Assembly (NCBI GenBank): GCA_016648135.1
Contig: JADDOH010002586.1
Span: 62,001-126,000 of the forward strand
DNA: 64,000 nt
Direction: 5' to 3'
Source: Agrypnia vestita
Lineage: Eukaryota; Arthropoda; Insecta; Trichoptera; Phryganeidae
Under the pieces are notes generated by a model. The model saw only the letters and a list, made by a program, of their open reading frames with translations, did not search any database and was not told where the DNA came from. The first letter of the stretch is position 1. Each line of letters starts with the position of its first letter. Of the stretch, positions 45,866 through 56,899 are shown piece by piece. A program made the position numbers and the translations under genes.

Positions 45866-46927
45866 CTATATATTACGTTTCTTTTTAGATTTAAGTAATC
45901 ACTGTTATTTAAATACTGCAAATTTAATTTCTACAGTTCATTAAAAAAAAATAATCAGACCAACAAAGCCCGTGGTCTGTGGATACAATTTAGAAAACAA
46001 TAATTAAGATAAATTATAGAAGTCTTATAGAGACGAAGCAATTTATATGAGAAACATGGCCCGATGGCCCAGGGCTTACTTAACACAGCTTGTGCGGAAA
46101 GATGTGTTGAGTTCTTCAACTACCCTACTAGGAAGTAGGAAGTACCTGTTCCTTCGACTAGCGTCCGAGTGCGGGACGGGTATTTATACCTTTTACATAA
46201 AGTTTTTGTCAATTGCAAAAAAGGTAATAAAACTCAATCACTTTCTTTGGGCATAATATTTCATCGTGTAAGGCAGATATCGGATGACTATAATACAGCA
46301 AAAAAAAATAATAATCTCGTGTTTTGTTACAATAAAAGATGCGCGTATTATCGGCACCCGTGCAATAGCCGCTCGGAATTGTATCCCTTATTGTTTTTTT
46401 ACCGCTGTGCGTTTGATTAACCCGTGAAAGTACCTGACGGAAATGCGTTAACAGGGTTCATTACGAAAAGGTCATTGGCTACTTGAGCACTCACTGTCTC
46501 ATGTCCGAGACTCACGTCGATCTTTCATACATGTATCCTCACTCAATAGATTGTCATGTTTGTAATTCTTTTCGAGCCGCTGTCTCTGATTTTTTTTCTA
46601 TAAACAGAATGTGTTTCGTAATCAAAGTCCTTTACATATAATGATATTGATGTTGTTGAAAAAGCGTCTATTACTGTTTTGTCGGTCAAATGTTATTTAT
46701 ATATGTAGATGCATATACAACTGAATCCGCGAAATGTTACGTTATGCAGAGGCCGGTGTCAAGGCCAACATTTATTGTTAATTTATTAAAACCGGTTTGT
46801 GGTCTGATGTAAATATTATTATAAATTTAAACTCGCAGTATTAAAACGGTGAGATATTTCAATCCATGACACGTACTGCCCACAACAACATTGGACATAG
46901 GATATAATATCATATGTATCTAGAATT
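45866..46927. other. Intergenic DNA with a D-repeat start at 46010-46070
   Basis: AAATTATAGAAGTCTTATAG begins a truncated repeat D. Open frames 46047-46256 and 46169-46420 show no motif. Confidence 0.45.
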
Positions 46928-47125
46928 CAGGGGCGTGCAGTGGCAACGAGAAGCATAATCATGACTCTTATTTAAACATATGTTTGGAAAAAATCGAAAT
47001 TAAATATTTGTCTGGCAGAATACTATGAAATATTAAAATCTAAAAAAGAAGATAATTATTGTGATAGGAATATTACGAGATATATCTCTTATGTGGATTT
47101 CTTATCAAATTTTAAGCTCAGGAAG
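46928..47125. mobile_element. hAT-like MITE, 3'-truncated copy
   Basis: Starts CAGGGGCGTGCAGTGGCAAC and follows the 43561 element through TTGGCAGAATAYTATGGAAT-type sequence, but the right end is missing and only one 89 bp-type unit remains. Confidence 0.75.
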
Positions 47126-47427
47126 ATTAATCAATTTTTTCATATTTGCTTAATATTAAATGTAAATTTTATGTGTATAGCGTGTATTTTTCAAGTAGAC
47201 AGTAATGTCGCTTTATACGCAAGCTGCAAATCTTTAATGGTATTAGAAAATTGTATTTGTTAATTTAGTTTTTGTTTTATTCGTTTTAAGTTTACTAAGA
47301 ACAATTACAGAAAATAAAACTTCTCGTATTTAATAGGACACGATAACTTTTGTAGTTTTAATTAGATTTCGAAAAAATCTTTTATTAAAAATTTACTGTT
47401 TAATGTATCTACTATGTTCATTATTCA
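47126..47427. other. AT-rich DNA, no gene seen
   Basis: Nothing recognisable. Confidence 0.4.
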
Positions 47428-47572
47428 GGCCCGGTTGTTTCAAGTTCGATCAAAGTAAGCGATCGATTAAAGCATAGATTTTTACGAAAACGGATCGTCT
47501 GATTGGTGGAGAACGTAAAAATCTATGCTTTAAAAGAACGCTTACTTTAATCCAACTTGAAACAACCGGCCC
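47428..47572. mobile_element. PIF/Harbinger-like MITE
   Basis: 145 bp between TCA duplications (47425-47427, 47573-47575). GGCCCGGTTGTTTCAAG faces CTTGAAACAACCGGCCC, and AAGCATAGATTTTTACG is inverted within. Same family as 14503. Confidence 0.85.
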
Positions 47573-48284
47573 TCAGCCTGATTTATCATTTGAAAACTGG
47601 TGTCGTTTAATTTTGTTCAAAACTTAAAAACACCGTAACTCTGTTAATTTTTTCTTTAAACAAACATTGAACAATATTTGTTTGAAAAACAATGTTGAAC
47701 AACAATGGACAAAACATCGTAACTCTTTTAATTTTTTACCGTCAACCTGATTCTTGTGGCCATGTTTACGATGATTTAAAATTTGCGTTTAAGATTGCCA
47801 CTACAAATTAATTCGCTTGAGAAATCTTTGTTTCCCAATAAGCTTGAAATACACAAAGAGAAAAATAGTGCCATCGTTTCGTAGCTTGTGTTAAAAATGT
47901 TCTAAAGGCTTTTATGACACACATTAATTTATCCAATAATCAGCAGTTTATAAACGACGTGTATACTCCTCGATAACTACCTGCCTGATCTTGAACGAAG
48001 GCTATGTATCGGTGATGTGAATCGCAAACCGGTCCATGGCCACACTCGCGAATACATTAATGAATTGAGTATGGCATTGTGTAATCGATTGATATTCCAT
48101 ATTTTATGCAAAAGAGGTATTTCATCCTTTTGCATCCTTTATTAGCTGGCTACCAGGCGCTTCATACGTGCTTTGGGTGCCCCGCATCCCTTGTGTTCTA
48201 GAATCAAAAAATTTTGAACTTTTTGTTTCTAGGCAAGTGAAGCTGATCTGCAGTGCCTGGTATCCAGGATATTCGATGTCCGAA
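47573..48284. other. Intergenic DNA, no gene supported
   Basis: Open frame 48168-48288 before the RT remnant has no motif. Confidence 0.4.
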
Positions 48285-49056
48285 CTTCTGATGAATGTCA
48301 GCAAATCGAAAGTGATGGTATTCGAGAGAGACGAAAGAGTGACTAAGTGTGATGTAATTGTAAACAATGAATGCTTAGAACAAGTGAACGAGTTTGTGTA
48401 TTTGGGAAGTATGTTTAGTAGAGAAAGTAGTTTAGAGGCAAGGCTGAGAATGATATCGAAAGGAGAGTGACTGCGGGAAACAAAGTTAATGGTGCTCTAA
48501 ACGCAATTATGGCCAATAAGAATCTGTCAAAGGAAGCAAGACTAGCGGTACATGATGGCGTTCTAGTGACAACCGTAATGTATGGAAGTGAAGCCTGGAA
48601 TTGGCAAAAGAGGAATGAAAGTAGACTGAATGCGATAGAAATGCGGTCACTAAGACGCTTGTGTGGAAAACCTTTGGTCGATAGAGTGAGGAATGAACAA
48701 ATTAGACATGAATGCAATGCTAGCTGTAGTGTGGTAGATAGAATAAAGAAAGGAGTGCTGAGATGGTTCGGTCATGTGGAACGTATGAACGAGGAAAGGA
48801 TGGTTAAGAAAATATATTAGGTGAGTGTTGAAGGCAACAGGAATAGAGGGCGTCTGCGAAAGACCTGGCACGATCAGATACTACAAGTATTTGAGGATGG
48901 CGCTTTTAAAAGCCGCAACAACCGTAGAACTTGTATGAGAAGATGTATGAATGTCTCCGAAACAAAAGTGGTGTGCCAGGATAGAAGAGTGTGGCGTTCA
49001 ATCCTGTCTGCCTACCCCTGCGGGGAATCGGCGTGATGGTTAGTTAGTTAGTTAGT
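48285..49056 (+). pseudogene. Non-LTR RT (RTE-like) C-terminal part with 3' end
   Basis: Blocks in order: NVSKSKVMVFERDERVTKCD, EQVNEFVYLGSMFSRESS, RRVTAGNKVNGALNAIMANK, LSKEARLAVHDGVLVTTVMY, GSEAWNWQKRNESRLNAIEM, RSLRRLCGKPLVDRVRNEQI, VLRWFGHVERMNEERMVKKI, GRLRKTWHDQILQVFEDG and NRRTCMRRCMNV...CQDRRVWRSILSAYP. This is the thumb and C-terminal part of an insect LINE reverse transcriptase; the catalytic YXDD lies upstream and is absent. A one-base shift near 48465 and an in-frame TAG (48818-48820) interrupt it. The ORF ends at 49034-49036 and is followed by (GTTA)n at 49039-49056, the short tandem terminal repeat expected of RTE-type elements. It is the best of three copies (others at 39850 and 49600). 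Confidence 0.85.
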
Positions 49057-49599
49057 TTCTAGCCGAAAACAGCACTGTTAAAAATAAATTCGTCGTGTCC
49101 TTTAGAGACCAGTATAATGCAATGGGAGTGAGTCGAAATACATATGCATTCTCAACTTTCGAACATCTATCGCAATCGAACATCGAATCGCGTAAATACA
49201 CAGGCCGGTACCAGCAAAAGTGGATTCTATCATTCGTTCCGTTTCCACAAAGTTTGAAAGTATTCGACTTTTGTACTTCCGAAGTTCTTCGAATACTGTA
49301 TACGCATTCGTTTACAGCATCCAACGTACGAAAAACTACTTTAACGATCATGGGCATAATGCACAGAATAGCATACGTATTACGAAGCGAGGATTGTTTT
49401 GAGGAGATTGTTTGTGTGACTCTTTTTCGATAGTTTATGATACTTAAAATAGTGAATTATGTGAGTGTTAATTGAATCATTGAATGCTTAAAGTTGTATG
49501 TCTCGTCCATTCGTGGAAAAAATACGTTCTGGATTTTGGAAATATTTTATAGGAGGTAATAAACTTATTATCTAGCTTCCCTCCTACACAATATGCTAC
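49057..49599. other. Intergenic DNA, no gene supported
   Basis: Overlapping open frames on both strands (49095-49433 plus, 49052-49357 minus) show no motif. Confidence 0.4.
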
Positions 49600-49770
49600 C
49601 CTGACATGCCAATCTTGCTTTATTCTCTTCATACATCTTCTCATTCACGCTCTTCGGTCGTTGAAGATTTCAATAGCACCGTTCTCCAATATCCGTCCGT
49701 TTATCTGATTATGCCAGGCTTTTCGCGAACGACTCCTGTCGTGTCGGAAGCAGCTTTCGACACGGTATTG
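49600..49770 (-). pseudogene. Non-LTR RT (RTE-like) tail fragment, minus
   Basis: The minus frame reads SRSRKAWHNQINGRILENGA, IEIFNDRRA, a stop, then MRRCMKRIKQDW. It matches RLRKTWHDQILQVFEDGAFK..NNRRTCMRRCMN of the 48285 copy and lies in opposite orientation about 600 bp away. Confidence 0.65.
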
Positions 49771-50684
49771 CAAGCCAATACTTAACCACAACGCCAACAC
49801 TCGCAACAACACATCAGATGATGGACTCTGCAATGGATCCTAAACGTCGGCCAGAAAGGTCGTAAAAACACACCAAAAGACACATATCCGAAGATTCCGA
49901 GTGGCCGTGAAAAGCTACGAACATTTTTAAAGGCAACAATAACCAAAAAAAAGTATAGAATGCAACTACAGAGAATTATTAATTCATAATGTACTACATT
50001 CGTGATTTTACAGGAAATATAGCTCTATCCCTTTCAAAATCATGTTTCAAAATCACTTTTAAAAGCAAAAGCAACCAAATCCACTTGAACCAATCAACCC
50101 CCAAGTCAATCACACCCATTAGCTAGGCGCAATTTCATCAGAAAAAATTGATTATGTTTAGTTTCTAGCGTAATCTGCTTTTTAGCTTCTAGCGTTTCTG
50201 CATCTAGCTAGTGGTTATTTATTAAGTGGAATTATGGCTAACATGAATTGCTTGATAGGTGTATAATTAAACGAATATTGTAAAACTTATCAAAATTGTA
50301 GACGCAGATAATTAAAATCAATAGATTATAAAAAAGGTAAGATATCATTTACAGTGAGCGAAAGAACCTTAATTACAACAGATAAGTTTTATTTATCATT
50401 ATTTTAACCTTGGGGGAATATTTGGCCATTATCACCATTTTTTTCCTTTGCTTGTGTATTGATTGATTCGGAGTCCAACAGGGACGGAATCCGTATTGTG
50501 ATGGGTTTTTTATGGTTGATTGATGATACACCGTCTGCCACCAAGCCAGTCATTATTGCTATGTTGCGTTGAAATAATAATATTGTAAAAAAATAGTGAT
50601 AACTTCCAAAATTAACGATTTAGCGATATGGTGAAATTTATATTAGAGTAAGATTTTTTGAAAGGACGAGTAATTATGATATAC
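49771..50684. other. Intergenic DNA, no gene seen
   Basis: Nothing recognisable. Confidence 0.4.
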
Positions 50685-51135
50685 ATTATAGATGACTCAT
50701 AGACACAAACCTATTACTACATGGTAAAGTAGGCATGGAAGTGTCTTTTGGGTGTTCATAGGGCTTACGACCTATCGGCTGACTTAAGTGATCACTTTAC
50801 ACAATGTAACGTTCACCAATTCCACTCATGATAGACTACCACATCTATTAAATAAAATTTTTGGAATTTGAATATATATGTTTAACTTGCACACCTTTTT
50901 TCGTATGTGAGTTGTATTTTTACTACCGCTATCTGCAATCGAAAACTTTGTCATTTCCATAATCCAATATTGATGTCACTATTAATAATGAGATATCATT
51001 ATCAATAGTGACAGAATGTCGTCCATCTCCTTAACTGTTGACTATTCACCAAAATTGTAAAGAATATTTTCCATTAAAAATATAATGAAGAAGTCTCTTC
51101 CAAAGTTTTTGCTATTAGCTACGAGATGCCCTTTA
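50685..51135 (+). repeat. Dispersed repeat D1, nearly complete copy
   Basis: GATGACTCATAGACACAAAC at the left, CACTTTACACAATGTAACGT in the middle and CAAAGTTTTTGCTATTAGCT ACGAGATG at the right. The two ends are weak inverted repeats (consensus GTCTCATAG), suggesting a MITE of about 450 bp. Confidence 0.7.
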
Positions 51136-51399
51136 TATACTATAATGCATTATTACTACAATGCTTCCAATATTTATTTTTAGTAAGACACACAGATTTA
51201 TTTAAAGATGCAAATTATTTTTTACTAATTAATAATGACATGAAATTATTCTGTGTACGTCCCTAGAAACGAACAATTTATTTTATCATTAGCAGATAAC
51301 GAATACATTAGTGTAGTAATCTGATATATTTTCTGATATTGGAAACCGAGTCGGTAGATACATACCTACAACTAGTCTGGGCACTTATTTTATTAGTTT
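51136..51399. other. AT-rich DNA, no gene seen
   Basis: Nothing recognisable. Confidence 0.4.
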
Positions 51400-51770
51400 T
51401 GATAGAGTAATCTTTTTAAGAGGTAAAGTTTGTAAGTTTGGATGCAGGAGGTAATCTCCGAAACTATCGTCCGATTTCAAAAATTCTTTCACCAATATTT
51501 AGAATGGACCTTCGGGATGGACATAGGCTATTTATTATCCCGGTAAAATAAAAGGTCTTTTCGTGGTGACCTATTTTACAACTAAAGTCGACGAAAAAAT
51601 GATCGAGCGATGCGTTTTTACGAACGCCGCCTTCACGGTAAGAGATATATAAATACTTGGTATAAGAAGTTGTAGAATTATAATAGTCCACAAGACGTAT
51701 ATCTATGTGTTAAGGTTAATACACAAATTGATAAAATATAACTAAAAGTTACTAAAAATTACATAAATGT
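51400..51770 (-). repeat. Dispersed retroelement-tail-like repeat, minus copy
   Basis: Reverse orientation of 7728-8270: AAAGTTTGTAAGTTTGGATG, GGACATAGGCTATTTATTAT, GTGACCTATTTTACAACTAA and GTCGACGAAAAAATGATCG. Confidence 0.7.
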
Positions 51771-52165
51771 AGGCCTAGAAACTACAGCGACACGTGAGCG
51801 TCCGTTTGATTATCAAGAAACTAAATATTTTATACAATATTTCATAATAAAAAAATAATACAAAATATGTTTTACTTCTTAATTTATTTAGTACACGTAG
51901 ATCCATTCCAAGTGGTCCAGAAAAAAATTGTTTGCTTGGCCATCTCAGAATCTACATAAATTACATAAATGTAGGCCTAGAATCTACAGCAACACGTGAG
52001 CGTCCGTTTGATTATCAAGAAACTTAAATGTTTTATACAATATTTCATAGTAAAAAAATAAATAAAAAAAACAATAAAAAATATGTTTTACTTAATTTAT
52101 TTAGTACACGTAGATCCATTCCAAGTGATCCAGAAAATAATTGTTTGCTTGGCCGTCTCAGAAAA
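51761..52165 (+). repeat. 202 bp tandem duplication
   Basis: ACATAAATGTAGGCCTAGAA begins at 51761 and 51963. Each is followed by CACGTGAGCGTCCGTTTGAT and TAGTACACGTAGATCCATTC, with small differences. Confidence 0.93.
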
Positions 52166-52539
52166 AATCATATTTTATATATGCACTCCCTTGCGCTTTG
52201 TTAATAATGCTTAAACTAACATTAATTTTTTATTACTATATCCGGTTCAAAGATGGCGGCTATTTTTGTTTTAGGCCTCACGCCGTTTTTCGTGTTTGCA
52301 GGCATCAACGATTTTCGAAATTACTCAGCACTGGGTTGTCAAAGGTTTTTTAATTAAACTGCATTGCGTTCAGTATATTCTGACATATAAATCAAAGCCA
52401 TATACTATAACTACCTCATATGTTTTTGTTCGTTTACTCATTATAGCCAAGGAATATGTGCCATATCAATATGCTTATTACATATTTACAAACTTAGCTA
52501 AGATTTAGTGCTATGAGTATTGAACTAACTTGCCGGTCT
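52166..52539. other. AT-rich DNA, no gene supported
   Basis: Open frames 52141-52353 and 52296-52508 lack motifs. Confidence 0.4.
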
Positions 52540-52620
52540 TCCGGGATAAAGATCGATCCCCCCAACCACTCGATCATCGGGCGAGTGTCTTGCCACTAGA
52601 ACAACACTATTTCTGTATAT
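52540..52620 (-). mobile_element. tRNA-like SINE head
   Basis: Minus strand: GTTCTAGTGGCAAGACACTC, GCCCGATGATCGAGTGG, GGATCGATCTTTATCCC. The parts sit in the order of a tRNA A box, anticodon region and B box, with poor pairing. Similar to the split SINE at 43505. Confidence 0.55.
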
Positions 52621-52990
52621 CTATATAGTACAGGTCCAGTGGAATTCTAAGATCGAAAGGTTGCCCTAAAATTCAGTCAGAGGCACTTGGGGGTAGGACA
52701 CGATTATCGAAATTCCGGAATATCGAGATATTGAAATACCGGTTGATTTCGTACACTTCTAATACCAGAATTTTTATTTTTTACTGCAAACATAGTTTTA
52801 TTTCATCCACACGATGAAGCAAGCAATGTCTATCGAGCTTCATAGACAATCATCCAGAGAAAAACCAAAGATTGACTCAATGCTCCAAAATCCTTCAGAG
52901 AAACGGCCTAGATGAAAGCAACACCTAGAACCGAAAAAGATACAGCCAACCTAGGCAATGAGTTGGGACAGTGCAAGGAAGAAGAATATA
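52621..52990. other. Intergenic DNA, no gene seen
   Basis: Nothing recognisable. Confidence 0.4.
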
Positions 52991-54226
52991 TTAGGTCCTT
53001 ACATATGAAATTGGCGTTTAGTATGGGAGGAACATAAAGCCGATTTTTTTTTATTATAATATATTTATTTAATCAAAGTATGTACCATTGCTATCTATGC
53101 ACTTTTGCCATCTCATAGGTAGTTCATCGATCCCTTTACTATAAAAACCATTCGGACGGGAATCAATAAAATCTTTGAAGGCGGTTTGGACTGCCCCATC
53201 GGAGTTGAATTTTTTCCTTTGCAAGAAGTTATCCAAATTTCGAAAAAAATGGTAATCTGTTGGGGCAAGGTCCGGAGAGTACGGTGGATGTCTTAGACAT
53301 TCCAATTGAAGCTCCTCTAATTTGGTAGCCGTCTGTTGTGCAGTGTGTGGTCTAGCGTTATCATGAAGCAGCAGTGGCCTAGAGCGATTAACCAGCCTCG
53401 GTTGTTTAGCAGCTAGCTTTTCCATCATGGTTTGCAGTTGCTGACAATAGACATCTGCCGTAATCGTCTGGCCAGATTTAAGAAAGCTGTAGTGAACGAC
53501 ACCAGCACTAGTCCACCAAACGCTCACAAGTAACTTTTTTGGAGTCAATTTTCGCTTGGGGCATGGTTTGGCTGGTTCGGCAGGGTTCAGCCATTGCGAT
53601 GAGCGCTTCCGATTATCGTACAGGATCCACTTTTCATCACAGGTAATGATTCGATTTAAAATCCCTTCATTATTGTGCCGGTTGAGTAATGCAACGCAGC
53701 AGTCAACGCGCGTTTGTTGATTTGCTTCACTCAATTCGTGAGGTACCCACCTTTCAAGCTTTTTCACCTTACCAATTTGCTTCAAGTGGATTAAAACAGT
53801 TTTATCACTAACACCGCAGCCTGCAGCTAACTCGGATGTGGTTTGCGATGGATCCGCTTCCACAATAGCCTTCAATTCTTCATTATCAACTTTGGTCTCC
53901 GGCCGTCCACGGGGCTTGTTCTGCAGGTCGAAATTTCCAGAACGAAATACACATCATTAATCCTTCGAGCCGTTTCTGCAGCACTGGTGCCACGGTGGAA
54001 CTCGTACTCGTAAATAACGCGATATTTCAAGTTTTTCATTTTGTAAACTGAGTGACGCAAAGAAAAAAACAATTGAGGAAAAAACAAATGAATTATAATT
54101 TTCAAAACACAAATACATGAGTAAATAGCTGTATAAATTTGGTTTGGAATTCCTAACCAAAGAGAAGATATTTGAGATCAAATTTGCCAGTACGGCAAAA
54201 CGCCAATTTCATATGTAAGGACCTAA
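52991..54226 (-). mobile_element. mariner transposon copy 3 (1236 bp)
   Basis: Same terminal repeats as copies 1 and 2, with TA at 52989-52990 and 54227-54228. It is shorter than copy 1 almost wholly because of one internal deletion. Confidence 0.97.
53069..54040 (-). pseudogene. mariner transposase, copy 3, internal deletion
   Basis: The C-terminal two thirds form one uninterrupted frame (53069-53875) with ITCDEKW, LLLHDNARPHTAQQ and PYSPDLAPTDYHFF; the last two catalytic Asp are 34 residues apart as in the mariner DD34D group. The stop after NGTYFD is intact. The N-terminal part (MKNLKYRVIYEYEFHRGTSA, ARRINDVY) is separated by a 49 bp deletion at about 53947, removing the linker between the two DNA-binding halves and shifting frame. 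So this copy keeps an intact catalytic half but a broken DNA-binding half, the reverse of copies 1 and 2. Confidence 0.94.
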
Positions 54227-54228
54227 TA

Positions 54229-54539
54229 GTTTTATTCCATCCATTTTGAAGATCTTATTACAAATAGCAATTGATTATGGATATTAACAAGCACTCAATT
54301 TAGGTGACAAACCATTTCTCGTGTTTAAATCGGGGGGCATAATCATCGTGATATTGTATTACATATTGCAGAATAGTGTCACATACAAAACTGACAATCC
54401 GCATTGAATCACCTTATACAGAATTACTACTATTAATACACGCACTGAAAACACTTATACGTTGGTTTTCTCAAATGAGTTTCTAATAAAAATTGAATAA
54501 TTTTCGAATGAAGCAAACACTTGGTGGTGAGACATTATA
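54229..54539. other. Intergenic DNA, no gene seen
   Basis: Nothing recognisable. Confidence 0.4.
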
Positions 54540-54983
54540 ATTAAATAAATAAAACTAACTTAGTTAAACACCACTTATATTTATTTTCAAATCCAACCAG
54601 GTTTCGCTACGACCGTAGCTTCTTCAGGGAGAATCTTAACTGATTAAACATTAAAAAATTATGTTCTTATATACTAGTGTGAAAGGTGAAAGGACGAAGT
54701 GCCAATAGTGGGGGTAGGGGGTGGGATTTTGCAGGGAATATTACTATTAAGAGGGAACCTATTTAAAAGATAAATTTACTTGGTTATTAATGATTTTATG
54801 ATGATTTATATTAATGGCTTTTCCTATCCCTTTTTCTTATCCCTAATGCCTCTAAATTATCTAGTCTATTACCTATTCCATTTTTATGAATAATACTAAT
54901 TCCTGAACTATTATTGAGTTGATTTGAAAATAAATATATGTGGTGTTTAATTAAGTTAGTTTTATTTATTTAATTTAAAAATT
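54540..54983 (-). mobile_element. Penelope-like non-coding fragment, inverted ends
   Basis: AATTAAATAAATAAAACTAA at the left is inverted at the right (about 54960-54983), and the ~52 bp arms continue through TTATTTTCAAAT. The left arm leads directly into a hammerhead-like motif at 54592-54630. GTGCCAATAGTGGGGGTAGG inside recurs at about 63050. No ORF is seen, so it is a non-autonomous or decayed Penelope-like piece. Confidence 0.55.
54592..54630 (-). ncRNA. Hammerhead-like ribozyme motif
   Basis: Minus strand in order: TCC (stem I), CTGAAGA (core), A, GCTAC / GGTC / GTAGC (stem II), GAA (core), ACCTGGT (stem III, self-complementary around T), T (cleavage position), GGA (stem I, pairs TCC). 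All invariant core bases are present apart from one extra base before stem II. Confidence 0.65.
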
Positions 54984-54984
54984 G

Positions 54985-55480
54985 GATAATTTTCTTCCAT
55001 TTTTAAGTGACATGGAAGGGCATTAAATAAACCCTTCTATTTTTGAAGTGATACTGAGCTGTACTAGTCCTGAATCTGGGTACTGCAATGTTCCCAAAAG
55101 ACCTTAATCTGTCACAAAACAGCTTCTTAGCGACGCATTATTGCTGAAGTGGGTTTGGAGTAGAGCAATATTTAGATATATTTCATTAACATTTAATACA
55201 TAGAAAATTTTATAAAGTTTTCTTGGAAATATTGAAGGCTTCTTTTAAATTACTCTAACTTATCTCGCCACCCTTTCCATGGGCAACATATTAGACTTAA
55301 AGACCCCACCCCAACCAACTATTCCATACTGTAAAATGCACTGGAGAAACGCAAAATTCGCAGTTTTCAACACGTTTATTGTTAGTATGTAAGTCTTGTG
55401 AAGAGGTATATCAGCTTTTTCAGCCTCATGACTACAAATTATTTGCTCTTTCCATTCAAGTACCGTCAACTGGGGTGACT
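54985..55480 (-). pseudogene. Non-LTR RT C-terminal half remnant
   Basis: Minus-strand blocks: TANFAFLQCILQYGIVGWGG then VFKSNMLPMERV (55260-55390), KKPSIFPRKLY and VLNVNEIYLNIALLQTHFSN (about 55140-55240), and FRTSTAQYHFKNRRVYLMPF near 55020-55080. Y...Q.ILQYGI.GWGG.....LLP.ER, then KKP......Y.......L....Y....L..H and R.RT..A.....R is the thumb-to-C-terminus layout of jockey/CR1-like LINE proteins. Stops and shifts separate the blocks. The polymerase active site lies further upstream and is absent. Confidence 0.75.
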
Positions 55481-55798
55481 TATGACCTTAAATAATTTAT
55501 ATCTTTGACATTTCAACATAACCTACGAATGAAACGACAATGGATTCGTACTGCCAGATATTGAAAGCTATAAAAAATAATTGTTCTCATGCTTGTAATG
55601 TATAAAATGCAAGAATAGATCTGTCAAAAATAAGTTTTGCGCAAAACGCGAGATAATCTTTGACAAAAAAATACTTTCATGGGATTATCAATGTTATCCC
55701 GCAAACAAAGTCACCCGAGTTGACGGCACCACACTACCGTATTTGAGGTATTTGAGGTTGTAGTTGCGCACAGTTTGAGGACGAGGAACAGTATTGTG
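55481..55798. other. Intergenic DNA, no gene seen
   Basis: Nothing recognisable. Confidence 0.4.
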
Positions 55799-55860
55799 AA
55801 CAAGTTTCTTACATCCTATAAAGTTAAATATTTAACTTTATAGGATGTAAGAAACTTGTT
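55799..55860. repeat. Perfect 62 bp palindrome with no spacer
   Basis: The left half AACAAGTTTCTTACATCCTA... and the right half ...TAGGATGTAAGAAACTTGTT are exact reverse complements, 31 bp each, meeting at AAATATTT with no loop. A decayed echo (ACATACTATAAACTTAAATG) follows immediately. Confidence 0.95.
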
Positions 55861-56569
55861 CTTTACATACTATAAACTTAAATGTTTTAAACTACAAAGT
55901 TAGAAGAATAAATAAATGAAATTAAATACGGAATAAATAAAACATGTTCAATAGGCATGAAGACAATATTAAAGAATTAAAAAATAAGTGATTGTAGAGA
56001 AGAAAATATTTTGAAAGGATTCTAAAAATGATACAGTTTTAATATACACATTGAGATTAATAGGATTTTCAATAAGATAAATGTATAAAATTGTGCAATC
56101 CGCCATTTTAACTGAAACACCGATCACAGCGAATGACGTCACGCCTAAGTAACCATCACCGTAACTGTCGTCATAGACACAATGCAATGTTGACGTCACG
56201 TAGACGCCATGACACCTGCGGAAGTTTCGCGCGAATTTAAAAATAGGTAGGTGAAAATGCAATTATTTGCGTAAAAACTTAGTTTATTACTGAAATAATG
56301 TTATTTTCGGTGATAGTAGTTCGTAAGTACCTGCATTATAGAAGGTTATTTCAAAATCTGTGATCGGTTTTCCGTCACTAGCATTTGAATGTTGATGGCG
56401 CCAAAAATAGAGGACGGCGGCGGAAAATACTGGAAGGGGGACCTGTTAGAAGCCTCAACATTAGACCAGACTGTGTGTGAGGACAGGAGGAGACAGGAGA
56501 GGAGGGGCCCCGCCTTCTCTGCCTGAAAAATGTTAAGCCAGCTAGAATTTGGCAGCAGCTAGCTAGAAT
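55861..56569. promoter_or_regulatory. Intergenic DNA with two TGACGTCA sites
   Basis: TGACGTCA (CRE/ATF-type palindrome) occurs at 56134-56141 and 56191-56198, 57 bp apart, in a locally GC-richer stretch. The minus open frame 55969-56262 spans it and shows no domain. A regulatory role is possible but unproven; TGACGTCA also occurs in repeats at 1197 and 3750. Confidence 0.3.
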
Positions 56570-56899
56570 TTGGAAGCAGCTAGATTCATACTTCCCTGCG
56601 ACCGGGCGCGTAGCACTTCCGCGTCGACAGATGTCGCCACCGGAATGCCGATCAGATTATTGACTCGTCGTAACGCGCGTGCAAATATCAAATATTGGTC
56701 CGATAGCGGCCGTATCGGCGCGGCGGGGCAAACAGGCGGCGCCCTGATCAATTGGGTCAACACGTCCGGCAGACGTCGAGGGTCCGGACGATATTTTTCT
56801 TCGATAATGGGCGAATCACATCGGTTGTGTTTGGAATTAGCTTCATTATCTTTGAAGCAAGCAGCGCGCCTGCAGGGTGGCACTGAGGACTCGACCTGA
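56570..56899. other. GC-rich stretch open on both strands, unidentified
   Basis: A sharply GC-richer 330 bp block is open on the plus strand (56570-56899: IRLLTRRNARANIKYWSDSG, INWVNTSGRRRGSG) and on the minus (56563-56883: IEEKYRPDPRRLPDVLTQLI, RPLSDQYLIFARALRRVNNL). The minus frame reads more like a soluble protein segment, and CTGCAG could be an acceptor near its 5' end (about 56869-56874). The left edge has a duplicated AGCTAGAATTTGGMAGCAGC. Neither translation is recognised, so function is not assigned. It could be a conserved host exon or an element fragment. Confidence 0.35.

Noticed and set aside
49052..49433. Overlapping ORFs of over 100 codons on both strands
   Set aside because: No domain motifs or coding composition; downstream of the LINE end.
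55969..56262. 97-codon minus ORF
   Set aside because: No domain; it spans the TGACGTCA region and an AT-rich tail, most likely chance.
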